DNA of 64,000 nucleotides from contig NC_060024.1 of NCBI RefSeq assembly GCF_021134715.1, positions 8,432,001 to 8,496,000 of the forward strand, read 5' to 3'. Source of the DNA: Daphnia pulex (lineage: Eukaryota > Arthropoda > Branchiopoda > Diplostraca > Daphniidae). The number at the start of each line of letters is the position of its first letter. Position 1 is the first letter of the stretch. Positions 25,356 through 35,150 of the stretch are shown here, one piece after another. The position numbers and the translations under genes were made by a program. The notes beneath the pieces were generated by a model. It was not told where the DNA came from. It saw nothing but the letters and a program-made list of their open reading frames with translations, and did not search any database.

Positions 25356-27890
25356 TAAACGCTACGATTGTTCCGCCCATTTTGAACAACGAAAAGAACA
25401 TGCTACACATGCTATACTTTCAGAATTGCGCAAATCATGTATTTTTTTTTAATTTTGATAAACGTAAATTAAATTGTATTCTATATTTTATATAATGAGT
25501 ATAACCGTAATATCTAAAAATAAGTTTAATACGTAAAACGTCTAAAAGAATTCCAAAATAGTCCCTTATAACTAATAGGCCTATACGACAAATGAGGTTT
25601 TAAACATTACTTGCTTTGATTACAATTTTTTATATTAATACACTAGGCCTATCATTTACCGTCCTATAAAAGAATGGGAGTTAGCCTAACGAACATAGAG
25701 ATTCTTTTTTCTGCATTCTTTTTCCGATTTAATCGGACTTAATTTCATTAGTGCTCAGCTTTTAATATAGGCCTACCCTAATTGAATCTCATACGACCAC
25801 CAGAAAACTTAAAAAAAGTTAAGAATCTACATAAATTTATAGAATCGCATTTAATCTCCAATATCCCCCAAAATCTTGTGGAAACCTTTAAAATCTCAAA
25901 GGTTTCCAATTTTTTCATACATATTAGTTTTTAGTTGCAAACTCCTCGCATAAATTATAGCCTGTTCCTTGTATATTATCCGATTATAGTAAAGCTTATT
26001 ATTAGAAGATTTGGATCGATTTGGATTTATATCGAGACATACGGCCTACTTTTGCCCCTCTTTCTATATATTTATTTTAGTCGATATTCGCTAAAACCAA
26101 ATGTTTTAGCTTTCGTTTTTGATTGGACAGAACAGAATAAGACTTGGAGAGAAAACAAAAATATATTTTCGCTGCAATCTGAGTGCTATTCCTACCTATA
26201 CATTCTAAAAAAAAAAGGATTCACGAACATTCCCAGAGTGAAAGTTAGGCACGATCGATTTTAGCTGGCGGGACCACTAATTCTAATTGTTTTAAAAAAT
26301 TCATGAGATCAGTCAAATGAAGCATGTTGTTTTATCTACTATACTGAAAAGACCTGGAAGCGAAATAGCGCGAAATAGTGTCTGTCGATGGCGGTGAATA
26401 TATGCATAACATTCTGTTAGAGAGTGATTGGCTACGGGGTACTGGGTACGGGCTACCACATGGAATGGGACAAATGATTAAAAGGCAATCACTGTTAGAT
26501 TGCTAGATTGTGTCCAATCTTTTTCCTGAGGGTTGAGGGCTGAATCCGAAAAATTTCTTGTGGTGAATTCCAGAAAAAAAAACTCTTTGTGCATGTTAGT
26601 GATAGTTGGCTTGTTTTGTGGTTGTTTCCTTTTCAAATTCATATCATCAAGAATATTGGTAGCGAAAATTGTACACGTTTTCTCCGGCATATTACACCGC
26701 TTGAAGAATGTGGTGTGGTGATTTTTGTTTTTAAATCACGCCAGTGCTGTTCGGTAATACTGAAATCATGATGAGACAACATTCTTCGACACGGCGGATC
26801 GATTTTCACTATTTCCTGTAGGCACGCTTTTCCTGTAAAAGTTTAAGGGCTCTAAAAATCAAGCCTATAGCCCAGCCTTTGGCCAATTTTTTCAATCTAC
26901 GACCACCCAGTCCTTCGTTTTATAGCATAATTTGGGTTAAGCCCAATTTTGCAGCGTTTGATTACTCGGCAAGTATTACACGATTGGATCAACGCGATGG
27001 ATATAATCTACGATGAATGAGATAGACACAGTTGCGAAAGCAGCATATAGCAGAGGCGCTCAAACATTCTCTTATTATGAAGAACCGTGATGGAGAACAT
27101 ATCGCTTTAAATCTGGAATTTTCTCCGATGCTCCACATTTTCCGATCCCTTTCCTTTTTTCCTTTTTTTCGATTTCCCATCAACTTTCCGAAGTTCAAAT
27201 TTTTCGAATTTTTATTTATGTTTTTTTTTTACTGTGGACCCTTTCTCTACTGCCCTTGGGCATTCTATTGCATCGGTTCTTGGTTGGGTGTTTCCGGTCA
27301 ATTTTTATTGACTAATAACCGTAATAATAACCTTAATTATGTGTATAGTCTATATGTTGACATTCGACTGTGTGTTGCGCGTGTTGTATCTTTTGAATTT
27401 CACTTTCTTTCTCTCTTTTACTGTTTGTAGCTCTTCACCACGAATTGCGATCGTTTTTTAACAACACAAATCGACAAAAATCAATATTTTGGATGCACAT
27501 ATTAGTGATGCACAATTGCAGAATAAACTAGTTTATTTTGGAAACTAATCTCTATAAGAACTCAACGCAATTTCTTCCTGCGTGTACCAACTGTCCTAGG
27601 TGTCTCCGTGTCTGTATAGTCATGTATAATAAACATGCAATGGAACTTCTCAATTGGATTTCTGGATCAATCAAGTGGGTAATAATAAACTAGAACGACG
27701 TTGCTATGAACTATAACACTTTCATGGTGGAGTTCCAGTATCGCTCTCCTACTCAATAGTTGTTTACTGTTATACTGAAGTTGTTTATGGCATCCCGTTC
27801 ACATTAAGGAAACATAAGTAAATTTTAAATGACATAGGCTATTTGCTAAAAAAAAGGCACAACGCATGATATAAACAATTATATTACGAC
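25356..27890. other. Gene-poor AT-rich region
   Basis: About 2.5 kb with no recognisable gene. Open frames on both strands (for example 25935-26264, 26478-26690 and 27032-27430) are low-complexity and lack domains or supporting splice sites. The octamer TAGGCCTA or close variants occurs several times (about 25050, 25577, 25646 and 25770). Confidence 0.5.
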
Positions 27891-27892
27891 TG

Positions 27893-28411
27893 GTCCTATA
27901 ACTATTCCCGAATCCTGCCTCTGTATGACAGCAGTGTTAAATGGACGTGATTTTGTTATTAATTACGTGTATTAAATTTTCCAAGCAACAACTTTATTAT
28001 TACGATTCCCTTCTAGCGTGAAAGTCGATGGCATTATGTGGTTTCCGGGTGAAAGTGAAACCGCGCGTGGCAGCGGGAAATGTCTGCAGGGTTGGTTGTT
28101 TGTATTACCTTCACTGCTACTTTTTGCCAATTATTATGTATCCGTTGCACAGTGGGTGTTACACAGTATGGAGCAGTTGGACATCGTCTGGAAATCTCAT
28201 TTGTGTCCAAAAAGGGCCAATCAGCGTACAGCCTCTTTAAAACGCTGTACGCTGATTGGCCTTTATTGGACACAAATCAGATTTCCAGACCTGGCAACGC
28301 AGGATGTCCAACTGCTCCAATGGCTATATTTTGTATAGGATAAAGTGACTTTACAAATGTCGCTATAATCGTTGGTCAGCTGATGTAGGGCTAATAAATT
28401 AATGAAAAGGC
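27893..28411. repeat. Dispersed block, copy 1
   Basis: Shares long stretches with 34793-35150, for example TTCCAAGCAACAACTTTATT, GTGAAAGTCGATGGCATTAT and CGTTGGTCAGCTGATGTA. It is either part of the tandem duplication that made the two kinase genes or a mobile repeat. A hairpin element (28169-28319) has inserted into this copy only. Confidence 0.75.
28169..28319. mobile_element. 151-bp hairpin MITE
   Basis: TGGAGCAGTTGGACAT at the left is the exact reverse complement of ATGTCCAACTGCTCCA at the right, and the interior continues as a palindrome (ATTTGTGTCCAA with TTGGACACAAAT; GGCCAATCAGCGTACAGC with GCTGTACGCTGATTGGCC). The related block at 34793-35150 lacks it, so it is an insertion. No target duplication is evident. 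Confidence 0.75.
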
Positions 28412-29094
28412 GCACAAAAAGTTCTGTGTTTCATTAAGGCATTAAATGAAGAAAAATTACTGGCACCTTAAAGTAAATGCAGCTGTAACGGCGACGGCGT
28501 TATATGGAATTGAGGAACATAACTATGGCAAGCCGTTCGTGCCACCGTTTGGTCATGCATAAACCGTAACGGAATGCATAAACAGCTGCGTAATGGTAAG
28601 CATAAACCTTAACGCAATGCATAAACAGCTAGTTAATAACCAATTAAACTAACCATTAGAAATGATCGCAATATTGGTTTTATGAATAGATGTAATATCT
28701 ATTTAAACCTAATGCGAACCCGCAATTAGATGGCTCATTTAATCGTAGTATTCTAATGCCCCGTTTTCAATCGAGCCAGTAATAGCTCGACATTTTCGCC
28801 ATCTAGGAAGGGAAATTCGAAAAATTTATTTAGAATAAAATGTCATCCCCGTAGTGTCACCTAGTGTTGCATGATACAAGATTCTCATATTCAAAAATTG
28901 TTCCCGGCACTTTTTGAATAGATATTCTTATGAATTAAGATCGGAAGCGTTTATTAGCTCCCGAAGATACAATCAAGGACATGCTAGACGAAGTCAACGT
29001 CACCCAGGGCCAAGAAGAATTGTTGAAAATGACGCGCGGCGATTATTTCACCTTTATAACCAGAGAAGACGAACTGCGTATGCTGGCGGGCCAA

Positions 29095-29460
29095 ACGTGG
29101 CCATGATGGACTTGCAGTCTGACTGCTCCGTTCCAAAGTTATCATCCTCGCTAGACGTTTCCGTAGACATTTTACCGCATTTTACTATAGACGCCGGAAA
29201 TCTTGCATAGAAAATCGCCCAGCAGTTTGATCGAGCTGTAGCGAATGCGCCAGTTGTCGTCGAACAGACCAATCCAGTTCGGGTAATAAAAGAATGATGG
29301 CGCATGCAGTCGGCGTATTTTTGACATGTAAAAAATGCGCTGCCCAGCGCGCAGGACCGTGTCTTTGACAAACATTTCTTGTCGGCGAGCGCCTTCAGTA
29401 TAAAATGATTGATCTAGCTAATGCAAGGCGTGAATCGGCGTGAATTCGATCTGGAACACT
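29095..29460 (-). pseudogene. Decayed GCN1 fragment, left arm
   Basis: Minus-strand translation in shifting frames gives VLRAGQRI, GLFDDNWRIRYSSIKLLG and MSTETSSEDDNFGTEQSDC. These match the conserved GCN1 HEAT-repeat region (canonical order: ALRAGQRI, GLFDDxWRIRxSS, TETxSEDDNFGT). GCN1 is the ribosome-associated activator of the eIF2-alpha kinase GCN2. Frameshifts, missing bases and no flanking exons show this is a captured, non-functional fragment. The assignment rests on recalled family motifs. Confidence 0.7.
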
Positions 29461-29509
29461 CCGTCAAGTAGCCTCTAGATGAACATGGTGAAATAACCAT
29501 CCTGGAAAT

Positions 29510-30110
29510 GAACGTGACAGCGCTCAATTTAGCGCCATTCATTTTATCGTATAATTTACGAAACGCATAATAATACAAGCGCTAAAATAAATATTTAGCG
29601 CCCCTTTAGTTAAATTTAGCTCGATGCGCGTGAGTATTAATTGTGATAAGTATTAATTTTAAAGCGCTTGCGCGTTTCGTATAAATAATATGACGAAATG
29701 AATTGCACGAAATTTAGCGCATCGCAGTGAATCGAGGATAAATCGTTAATGACCTGCACGCTTATAGATAGCGCGAAATCTAGCGCGAAATATTTTACTT
29801 TTCGTGCAGTTAACCACCGAAAGTGCGGACGGGCGACAGCGCAAAAATAGCGGACGGATCAGCGATGAGCGCCAGAATAGCGCGCAGGAACGGACGAGCG
29901 CCGCAATTTGTTTTCATGTCACGTCCAGTTATAATTAAATTCAGTGCGATGTGCGATAGATAGCGTTAAATATTTATTTTAGCGCTTGTGCGTTTTTTAA
30001 ATTATAAGAGATTAAATGAATTGCGCTAAATTGAGCGCATAGTGTGCAAGTTAATCATAGCGCCCTTCTCTCTTAGTAGCGCTTATTCTAGTATACGCAT
30101 CAATATTTAA
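29510..30110. repeat. Loop region dense in AGCGC/GCGCT motifs
   Basis: About 17 AGCGC or GCGCT pentamers lie in 600 bp, often as TTTAGCGC or GCGCTAAA, in otherwise AT-rich DNA. No coding sequence. The similar GAAATAGCGCGAAATAG occurs at about 26365 outside the element. Confidence 0.6.
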
Positions 30111-30419
30111 CCTAATTATTTTTGCGTACATGGTAGCCTGTAACGGCGGAAGGGCGACGCTTCGCAATAAAAAAGTGGGCGGGTCCGTCGCGTAAGAGCT
30201 AAAATAACAGAAGGACGCGCTACCCGTCCACCCAGCCGCTGCAATGATTTTTTTGTCTCAGTAAAATGATTTGGCCAAGTATATTTGCTGTTGCATTCCG
30301 ACCCTATACGTCCGATCAGCAAGAACCTCATCAAATTTTACAGCGACAGATTGGATTGGACTCCGGCCCGCTCCGGCCGTCTTCGATAATTTTGCCACGT
30401 TCATCTATAGGCCTACTTG

Positions 30420-30800
30420 GCGGAGTGTTCCAGAACGAATACACGTCAATTCATGCCTTACATTGGCAAGATCATTCGTTTTATACTGAAGGCGCTCGCC
30501 GACAAGAAATGTTTGTCATAGACAAGGTCCTGATGCGCGCCGGATGACAGCCCATTGTCAACATGCAAGTCAACATGTACGCCAACTGTGCCATCATTCT
30601 TTTGTTACCTGAACTGGAGAAGGTCTGTTCGACGACAACTGGCGCATTCGTTACAGCTCAATCAAATTGCTGGGCGAGTTGCGGTAAGATTTCCGGCGTC
30701 TCTGGTAAACTGTCTATGGAAACGGGTAGCGAGGATGATAACTTTGGAACGGAGCAGTCAGACTGCAAGTCCATCATGGCCACGTTTGGCTCGCCCGGGC
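30420..30800 (+). pseudogene. Decayed GCN1 fragment, right arm
   Basis: Plus-strand translation gives FMPYIGKIIRFILKALADKK, then after a frameshift NMYANCAIILLLPELEK, then GLFDDNWRIRYSSIKLLG in another frame, then METGSEDDNFGTEQSDC. The order is that of GCN1. It mirrors the left-arm fragment, and each arm has its own lesions, so one capture was followed by duplication in inverted orientation and independent decay. Confidence 0.72.
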
Positions 30801-31489
30801 TCACCAAACAGTTCGCCTTCTCTGGTTATAAAGGTGAAATAATCGTCGCACGTCAGCACCTCCAACAATTCTTCTTGACCCAGGGTGACGTTGACTTCGT
30901 CTAGCATGTCCTTGATTGTATCTTCGGGAGCTAATAAACGCTTCCGATCTTAATTCAGAATATATATTCAAAAAGTGCCGGGAACAATTTTTGAATATGA
31001 GAATCTTGTATCATGCAACACTAGGTGACACTACGTGGATGACATTTTATTCTAAATAAATTTTTCAAATTTCCCTTCCTAGATGGCGAAAATGTCGAGC
31101 TATTACTGGCTCGATTGAAAACGGGGCATTAGAATACTGCGATTAAATGAGCCATCTAATTGCGGGTTCGCATTAGGTTTAAATAGATATTACATCTATT
31201 CATAAAACCAATATTGCGATCATTTCTAATGGTTAGTTTTTAAAATTGGTTATTAACTAGCTGTTTATGCATTGCGTTACGGTTTATGCATGACCAAACG
31301 GTAGCACGAACGGCTTGCCATACATAACGCATAACCGTAATTAAGCAGTATTTTCAAAGATTAATATAGGAATATAGGTAGCTCCAGCTCCTCGTATACG
31401 ACTAGATCGAAGCAAAAGTAGCTAGCTTATTTATACATCGCGTTCAAATGTTTCAAGAAGTTCATTTTCTTGGTTTATAAATTGTCCTG

Positions 31490-31940
31490 TCATTTAATTC
31501 CGTTTAATTCGGTGTAGGCGTTATATTCATTGTCTATGTCGAAGCTTTTTATATCGCGTTCAACTGACGTAGAATTAATTTTGAGAACTACGTTTTCTAG
31601 GTTAAATTTGCCCTGAATCCTGTCATTTAATTTGGTGTAGCTATCGTTTGCAACTAAATTTGGAACCACGTCATAGGTCACACTAACAATCGCAGATTCG
31701 TTTTCGCGCCTAGTAATTGATGCGTCTGTGTAATAGTATGGACTGTCTATGTTGTCAGGGTTTCCATTTTTTCTTGGAAATTTCGCGATTTCGGCCCTGG
31801 AAGAAAAATACTATTTTCTCTGAAAAAGACTTAGGTGAATTAGAATTATGTAAACTGATATACCTTTGGTGGAATAATTTGACGAAAGCTATGAGTGCAA
31901 AAACAATTGCAGTCACAGTCACACCCAAGGAAATCAACAT
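31490..31940 (-). CDS. Small single-pass membrane protein, two exons, family not recognised
   Basis: Exons 31864-31940 and 31490-31796 join in phase (donor CAAAG then GTATATC; acceptor TTTTTCTTCCAG) to give 127 aa. Residues 2-20 are hydrophobic (LISLGVTVTAIVFALIAFV) with a following Lys, as in a signal anchor or uncleaved signal. The remaining ~100 residues are hydrophilic with three N-glycosylation sequons (NES, NDS, NST) and no cysteine, consistent with a luminal or extracellular domain. The intron is 67 bp, normal for this genome. I do not recognise the family. The start ATG lies 11 bp from a MITE terminus. Both exons being open and joining in phase is the main evidence. Confidence 0.6.
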
Positions 31941-31950
31941 GATCTTTTGA

Positions 31951-32204
31951 TCCGCAACTCAAATTTACTACAATACAAAAGGTAAAAAAGCAAAAATAAG
32001 TGAAAAAAGGAAAAAAATAGGAAATCTACTTTACAGGCTAAAAGAAGGGCGCGCGCGAACGAACCCCCCCCCCTCCTCCCCATCCCCTCCCTACCATTTC
32101 ATTTTCGCTTGAAGGAAAGCCTATCTCAAAAGTAAAAAAGGAAAATCAAGCAAGGAAAAAGTAAAAAAATAAAATAAAAATAAAAAGTAAATTTGAGTTG
32201 CGGA
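31951..32204. mobile_element. 254-bp MITE with perfect 19-bp TIRs
   Basis: TCCGCAACTCAAATTTACT at 31951-31969 is the exact reverse complement of 32186-32204. The interior has an A/G-rich part and a C-rich run (about 32065-32092). It covers the region directly upstream of the small membrane-protein gene. Confidence 0.7.
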
Positions 32205-33577
32205 CCCCTTGATAAATACCGTCTTTTTTATACCGTGAGCATATTACCTCTAGATCAACAAATAATGCAGGTGGTTTTTCCTATTTATCTAATCTATTTT
32301 AAAAAAAAATTTCAATTCAATAAGATTTGTTCCGTCACGTTTGAATTGCAATAATGAATGTATGCTATTTTGTTCGATCTTTTATTTCATTATTGGTGGA
32401 TTTTCGCAAGTTCCGATTTTAATTTGATTGAATGATGATTACTGGCAATAATAAAAAATTTTTTTAATGATAACACTTCTCAGAAGATACTTTGAATACT
32501 CATTTAGGGTTAGGGTAAGTGGCAAATCAGCAGAGATCACATTTTATATTTGTAATCTCTTAAGTATTTACTTCCTTGATCTTTTTAAAAATTTTATTTG
32601 ATCTTTTAAATTTTTACTTGATCTTTTGGGGATGGGAAGATCAAGTGGGAGTGGTTTCATCACTTCGAAGCAAGCAACGACCTTGCATAAAAGAAATTAA
32701 GTCTAGACATACTGGAAAATTTGTCAACCCTTTCCTCAGTTTGCAAACATTCTTGATTCTTGATCATCGGTTTTTTTCTTTTTTTTTTTTAGTTTCGAGT
32801 TTGAACGGATTCGGTCTGGCGCGAACTTGTTAATAATGGTGGTGCGGTGTGTGTGTCCGCTCCGAAAATATTCGGATTTTTTTTTGCGGGGCGGATTGGG
32901 GCCTCATTGACTGCCTCAATCTGGTCGGAGTAGATCATTCAGTTATACGTCTCGCTAGCAGTAGGTACTGAGAATTTTTCTTCTTCATCAACGTTGCACC
33001 AATAGTCGGTAATAGTCGCCAATAGTCGTAAGTTACATCCGAAATTCTTATTCCATTTTCTTATTGTTATGTAGATAATTAAATTTATCACAGATTGCAA
33101 GGAATTAAGTGTACCGTATGCAAATTTGAGTTCAATAACGAATTTAATGAGCTAATCAAAAAAGTGTTTTATCAAATGAAACGTCGTAATTGCGTAGGAA
33201 TTAGAAATAGCTGTTTCGTTCGTTAGATTTATTTTCTTTGTACTAAGTCTTCAAATTGAAAACTAATCTCAGCTGTTACTTCGGAAATGCGCTATGCTGA
33301 AGCTGTAGTATGTAGGCCTAACATGTTACATTTTTTGCAATGTGTTTCTAGTAGATTTGTTAAAGTAAAAGCACTTACCAAGCATATTAGAATTGATTTA
33401 TTAAATAGTTGCTTGTATACAGTGCTCTTATTAAACCAGAAACTTGACAAGCTTTATATTTTGAAGGCTGCATCACACTTGTAATTTTTCTAAATTCTCT
33501 ACTGTACAACTGTGAGCAAACAATTTTTAACACTTTCTTTTTTGTATGTGTGATTAGAACATAGGCATTCCACATAG
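32205..33577. other. Upstream and leader region of kinase gene 1
   Basis: No coding gene seen. Segments near 32930-33060 and 33270-33480 match 36410-36520 and 36790-37010 upstream of the second kinase. A shared donor (GTAAGTTAC at 33028; 36482 in the second copy) and acceptor (exon start 33578; 37096) define a 5' leader intron in both genes. A short direct repeat, AATAGTCG three times, lies at 33001-33028. Confidence 0.6.
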
Positions 33578-33587
33578 GACCATTAAG

Positions 33588-34322
33588 ATGGCAAATTTTG
33601 CTAGAGAAAATAATGCATCGGAAGCAGAAATCAACCTGGATTATGTTTTTGCAACAGGTGCATTCAAATATGTATACAAGGGAAGATATACTAAAGGAAG
33701 AAGAGCCGGTCAAGAATGTGTTTGCAAAATCTTTAAATCTGGCAGTGTCTTTGAAGAATCCTACTTCCGAGTAGAACTTGATGTAGTTGCAAAGGCACTT
33801 GAAGTTGTCAACAGCTTCAACAAGGATAAAGTCATCAACAAGAGCATTTGGCTCAATAAACCAACCATTTGGACCTTCATGCCTGGTTCAGAAAGAGAAG
33901 GTGAAAAAAATTTGATGGAGCCATTGATTTTCAACTTTGAAAAATTCAATTCGAACACTGGATGGACTCCTCGAAAATCGTCTCCTTGGATCGATGTGAT
34001 GCAAGCTCTTAGTCACTATTCGTATCATTCAAGCAATCGTAGTTTGCTGTTCTGCGACCTCCAAGGTGGCGTGTACAAGGATGGATTTATCATCACTGAT
34101 CCCGTTATCATGTCAACTGCCCAGGAGTATGGACCAACTGATCTCGGTCCTGCAGGAATATCTTCTTTCTTTGCTCGCCACAAGTGCAACGAATACTGCA
34201 ATTCCGGATGGATTATTCCGCACGATAGAAGACAGTATTTCCATGTTCAGAAAGGTACTACAATGGTTCTCCCAACCCGCCAAAGTCGTACTCCATTGAC
34301 TTATAAAAAACCAGGCTTGTAA
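33588..34322 (+). CDS. Alpha-kinase domain protein, intact copy
   Basis: A 244-aa protein that is essentially one atypical alpha-kinase domain, in a single coding exon preceded by a spliced leader. Visible features: loop FATGAFKYVYKGRY (21-34), ATP-contacting Lys47 in CVCKIF, Glu111, catalytic DLQ at 157-159, Asp171 in TDP, and zinc ligands His143 plus HKCNEYC (His198, Cys200, Cys204). This is the set known from TRPM7, eEF2K and myosin heavy-chain kinases. A Ser/Thr kinase role is therefore likely; the substrate is unknown and no targeting or regulatory domain is present. It forms a tandem pair with the gene at 37106. Confidence 0.92.
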   Translation: MANFARENNASEAEINLDYVFATGAFKYVYKGRYTKGRRAGQECVCKIFKSGSVFEESYFRVELDVVAKALEVVNSFNKDKVINKSIWLNKPTIWTFMPGSEREGEKNLMEPLIFNFEKFNSNTGWTPRKSSPWIDVMQALSHYSYHSSNRSLLFCDLQGGVYKDGFIITDPVIMSTAQEYGPTDLGPAGISSFFARHKCNEYCNSGWIIPHDRRQYFHVQKGTTMVLPTRQSRTPLTYKKPGL

Positions 34323-34329
34323 ATCCAAG

Positions 34330-34792
34330 AAGAATAAACTGATTCAGGAATGTTCCTATGTGATTAAGAATTTTTTTTTTTATTTATTGATCGTTGTTGT
34401 CATGCCTTCTATCCCAGTCCCAACAAAATTGTAGATTTCTGCGGTAAAGTTTTTTTTTTTTTTTGGGGGGCGGGGGGTGGACTTGACCGAATAACAAAGA
34501 CATTGAATATTCATTTATTTAATTAAATAGCTAAGAAGGTCCATAGCGGGCGACGTAAAAAAAAAAAAAAATAACGAGTTTTCATGAGACGAAACCGACA
34601 CATAAGCTTCTAAATTTTTTAAAATCCCGCCATTTTATGAATTGATTTTATTCGAGCGTTCGATTGCGTATAACTCTCCTGTAGATGGCATCCAGGCGCA
34701 CAAATTCAATAGTTGTGGAAGAATAATGTTCAACGCTCTTTTTGTTATCTTGCCATTGTAATTGGTATATTGACAATTATAACGACTGTGGT
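34330..34792. other. Kinase 1 3' flank with homopolymer runs
   Basis: An AATAAA lies just after the stop at 34334-34339. Long T, G and A runs occur at 34370, 34450-34480 and 34558-34572. No gene seen. Confidence 0.5.
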
Positions 34793-35150
34793 TTTATAAC
34801 TTTTCCTGCCTCTTTATGACAGTGTTAACTGGACGTGATTTTTTTTACTAATTACGTGTATAAAATTTTCCAAGCAACAACTTTATTTTTTATTATTACG
34901 ATTCCCTTCTAGCGTGAAAGTCGATGGCATTATGTGGTTTCCGGGTGAAAGTGAAACCACGCGTGGCAGCGGGAAATGTCTACAGGGTTGGCTGTTTACC
35001 TTCACTTCTATATATTGCCGATTATTGTGTATCCAGCGAACAAAAGTGGGTGCTGAAGTAATGCTATTTCGTGGAGGATAAAGTGAATTCATATACACTG
35101 TCACCATAACCGTTGGTCAGCTGATGTAATAAACAACTGAAAAAGGCGCA
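34793..35150. repeat. Dispersed block, copy 2
   Basis: Homologous to 27893-28411 without the hairpin MITE and with some deletions. It precedes the second kinase as copy 1 precedes the first, which fits a tandem duplication of block plus kinase. Confidence 0.75.

Larger units (their letters stand above)
28488..31345. mobile_element. ~2.9-kb foldback structure with ~0.9-kb inverted arms
   Basis: The left arm (about 28535-29482) is the diverged reverse complement of the right arm (about 30399-31330). Matching landmarks include ATGGCAAGCCGTTCGTG with CACGAACGGCTTGCCAT at the outer ends and GTCAACGTCACCCAGGG with CCCAGGGTGACGTTGAC inside. The loop of about 900 bp is AT-rich with many AGCGC motifs. 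Long arms with no transposase resemble foldback elements, but an inverted duplication is also possible. Confidence 0.75.

Noticed and set aside
25935-27430. Several 60-130-aa frames in the gene-poor region
   Set aside because: Low-complexity Phe/Tyr/Ile-rich text, no domain, no consistent splice context.
33387-33713. 108-aa minus-strand frame across the kinase 1 start
   Set aside because: Antisense to the kinase coding sequence, no supporting features.
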